DNA of 64,000 nucleotides from Cladocopium goreaui (Eukaryota; Sar; Dinophyceae; Suessiales; Symbiodiniaceae), in contig CAMXCT020001111.1 of the NCBI GenBank assembly GCA_947184155.2, positions 113,167 to 177,166 of the forward strand, written 5' to 3'. Under the pieces are notes generated by a model that made no database searches, was not told the DNA's origin, and saw only the letters and a program-made list of their open reading frames with translations. Within the stretch, counting starts at the first letter, position 1; every line of letters begins with the position of its first letter. The position numbers and the translations under genes were made by a program. This document shows positions 62,070 to 64,000 of this stretch, piece after piece.

Positions 62070-62372
62070 TATAAACATCTTTGATTCAAACTCTCGCTTT
62101 GGCATTTGGTCGCACAAAGCATCAGAAAAGACTTGCACCACCAACTCTTTGACAACATCTGGGACTTGTCTCTCCTCGGCAAAGAACTTCCGAACCAGAT
62201 TGCCAAGCACCCTGCGTCGTTTCATCCTTCGATTGCAAATGTCAGACGTGTCAGTGACGAACAACTCATGGACAGGGCTCAGTGAAGTGTCTTCTACGAC
62301 AATGAAATCGTCATCATCATCATCATTGGAGAACTGCTGTGGCGTTGGTGGCATCATGGCCTTAGGCTCTTC
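62070..62372 (-). CDS. Gene A exon 3, acidic then basic
   Basis: The acceptor GGCTTGGACCAG|G enters in phase 0. The donor may be ATA|GCTAGA (used here) or AGC|GATTGA 24 bases on. It encodes EEPKAMMPPTPQQFSNDD, a DDDDDD run, a RRMKRRRVLGNLVRKF basic stretch that could act as a nuclear signal, and VVKELVVQVFSDAL. Confidence 0.48.
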
Positions 62373-63188
62373 CTGGTCCAAGCCACGGGGAATGCCATGA
62401 GCCAGCCCCATGGCAAGAGAAAGAGTCATAGAGACTCAAGAACAAAACCGCACTGTATACAACACTCATTGTAAAGCGTTTTTCTTGAATGTTACACTAG
62501 TCTGACAAATGTCAAATTGAAAACTGCACTTGACCTGATGTCTATGGAAGTGTCAAATGGTTCTTAGAGCCGAAGACCTGGCTGAACAGGCACACTGGGA
62601 AGTCCTGGGCAAGATGGTTGAACTATCACGACAATGCAAAGCAAACTCATTCTGAACAGATGTCAAAGACAACGTCATGATCAATGTCATGGGGCTGTCA
62701 TAAAGCTGAAAAACTCAATGAACAAGTCTGCGGCTTTGTTGCCCTAAGCCAGTAGCGATTACAAGTTTGAATGCGTCATATTCCATACGATCTACAAGCC
62801 AATGTCCAAGCACTGAGCAGTCAACGTGTGAGCAATCGAGAGTGAGTACCTGACAGCGGATTCAACTGCTACACTTAATGCACTGTTGGGCAAGAGAAGA
62901 TGCAAGAGTCAGCGTAGTCATGCAAGTGACACCAAAACTGTCCAAATTGTGGCTGCTTAGTGGGAAACTCTGAGTATCCAGCATTTGCCAAAATCAGCAC
63001 TGATATGACCTGTCACAATCACAAGTAAGGAATCTTGACATTGACAAGAAAGTGTGTTCACCTGCGTTGGTGTCCAATTTGAAATTTTGTTCACAACTAA
63101 CACTCCCAAAACGGAGCACATAGCCTCTTCTTTTTCCTGCCCACGGAAGCTCGAAAGGTAATCCCTATCGCCATGACTGCCAATGGTC
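62373..63188 (-). other. Gene A intron 2, 816 bases, GA donor
   Basis: The donor is AAAG|GACCAT. Scattered TGACA words lie at 62490-62700 and 63005-63045. No further exon is supported. Confidence 0.35.
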
Positions 63189-63452
63189 CTTTGACCACGA
63201 ATTGTCAGGAAGCCTCAAAGCATCTAACTTTTCCCTCACATGCTTCAAGCAGACATTTGTGGGGCTTCTCCATTTCGAGTTCCCCATCTGGACATGGCCT
63301 GCAGCTTGGATGGAAAAGTCCCTGGCATATTTCTTCCCCCCCTCACTGTACTGAAAGAGACTCAGAATGCTAGACCAGCACATGGGCTCCAACTCCGGCT
63401 TCACCAAGACCAAGGTGTCATAGATATCAGGTGCAACATTCCGAAGCACAGC
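63189..63452 (-). CDS. Gene A exon 2, 88 codons
   Basis: The acceptor is CCCTGTTAG|GC and the donor AAG|GACCAT; phase 0 in and out. It encodes AVLRNVAPDIYDTLVLVKPE, CWSSILSLFQYSEGG, a HVQMGNSKW turn and CLKHVREKLDALRLPDN. It looks globular; the family is unknown. Confidence 0.55.
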
Positions 63453-63591
63453 CTAACAGGGGATGACGACATGCAGGCCATTGGTCATAGAAGTAAATTT
63501 TGGGTCTGGGAAAAACATGCAAAAAAGTGGAACCCTTTTTTCACATTCTTCTCCACCCTCATTAGTTGGCCACTGAACTCACTGAACCTGC
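63453..63591 (-). other. Gene A intron 1 in view, 139 bases, GC donor
   Basis: The junctions are AAG|GCAGGT and TTAG|GC. It is the shortest clear intron and has no repeats. Confidence 0.5.
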
Positions 63592-64000
63592 CTTCGCATT
63601 CTCTGCGCCCCCCGTCAATGCCCCTGATGATGGAGCTGATGCCAGTGCTGGTGGAGGGCCCCGGGGTGGAGACTTGGGAAGTCGTGGAGGCTCCTCCACC
63701 CTGGCCTTTTTTGGCCTGCTGCCCTCTCCACCCTCTGGCCTAGCTTTGGCCGCCATCTTCTTTGGAGGTGACAACTTCCATGGTCTCCTCCAAGTCTCCC
63801 GTTGGCTCCAAGCCTCCTCCTCATCGTCGAGATGCTCGGTGTCATTCTTGTCCTCCAGCTCCTCCTCCTCTTTATCGTCGATGACCACCTCTTCCTTCAC
63901 TGCCTCAATGCAGGGAAGGTCATGTTCCCTTCGGCACCATTCGCACCAATCCATCAGCTCAGCGTCATCCAAGTAGGGCAGTTCATTGTAGTAGATCGCA
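63592..64000 (-). CDS. Gene A exon 1 in view (partial at the window edge)
   Basis: The frame is open to the right edge (IYYNELPYLDDAELMDW), so the exon starts outside. It encodes DWCEWCRREHDLPC, a Cys-x2-Cys-x3-His-x3-Cys set that might bind zinc, then a strongly acidic stretch (DDKEEEELEDKN) and a basic, Pro-rich end (AKARPEGGEGSRPKKARVE). The donor AAG|GCAGGT is of GC type. Confidence 0.55.

Noticed and set aside
1..64000. CRISPR arrays or prokaryotic defence systems
   Set aside because: No regularly spaced repeats with unique spacers and no related genes. The tandem arrays have no spacers and the region is clearly eukaryotic.

Overview
The window reads as nuclear DNA of a dinoflagellate, most likely Symbiodiniaceae. 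The support is: all recognisable genes lie on one strand (minus); introns use GT, GC and GA donors with AG|G acceptors; coding islands are GC-rich in AT-rich introns; and the Ty1/copia, LINE and IS1595-like relics resemble those common in these algae. I saw no rRNA, tRNA, CRISPR or prokaryotic operon structure. Exon limits were read by eye from splice signals and open frames. Where several boundaries were possible I preferred the one that kept phase, so phase agreement is supportive but not independent evidence.

Layout. 1-3.3 kb: a copia-like element with Gag-protease and a second small ORF but no integrase or RT in view. 3.7-50.5 kb: one or more intron-rich minus-strand genes ('gene B'), about 36 candidate exons of 23-488 bp in AT-rich introns full of short foldback (MITE-like) elements, microsatellites and degenerate tandem repeats. 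An IS1595-like transposase relic lies at about 5.9-6.6 kb. A 10.5 kb Ty1/copia element (24.9-35.47 kb) sits in a gene B intron with 115-bp identical terminal repeats and an AGGCT target duplication. A LINE fragment (41.35-44.58 kb) sits in another.

51.77 kb to the right edge: 'gene A', a second minus-strand gene with 14 recognisable exons, cut by the window edge at its 5' side. From the RING exon to the stop codon nine exons join in consistent phase. The predicted protein carries an acidic N-terminal stretch, a RING-H2 finger, a Rossmann-type domain with cytosine-C5-methyltransferase-like motifs (VEVFCGRG, GTPCRSF, LEQP) and long regions I cannot name, ending in a Cys-rich tail after an Ala/Glu/Pro repeat. 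The last exon has a one-base slip at an A10 run.

The main candidates for something new are the RING plus methyltransferase-like gene A, whose introns carry degenerate TGACA repeats; the exact internal copy of the copia element's 3' polypurine-tract region (a possible central PPT); and the foldback families packed beside gene B exons.
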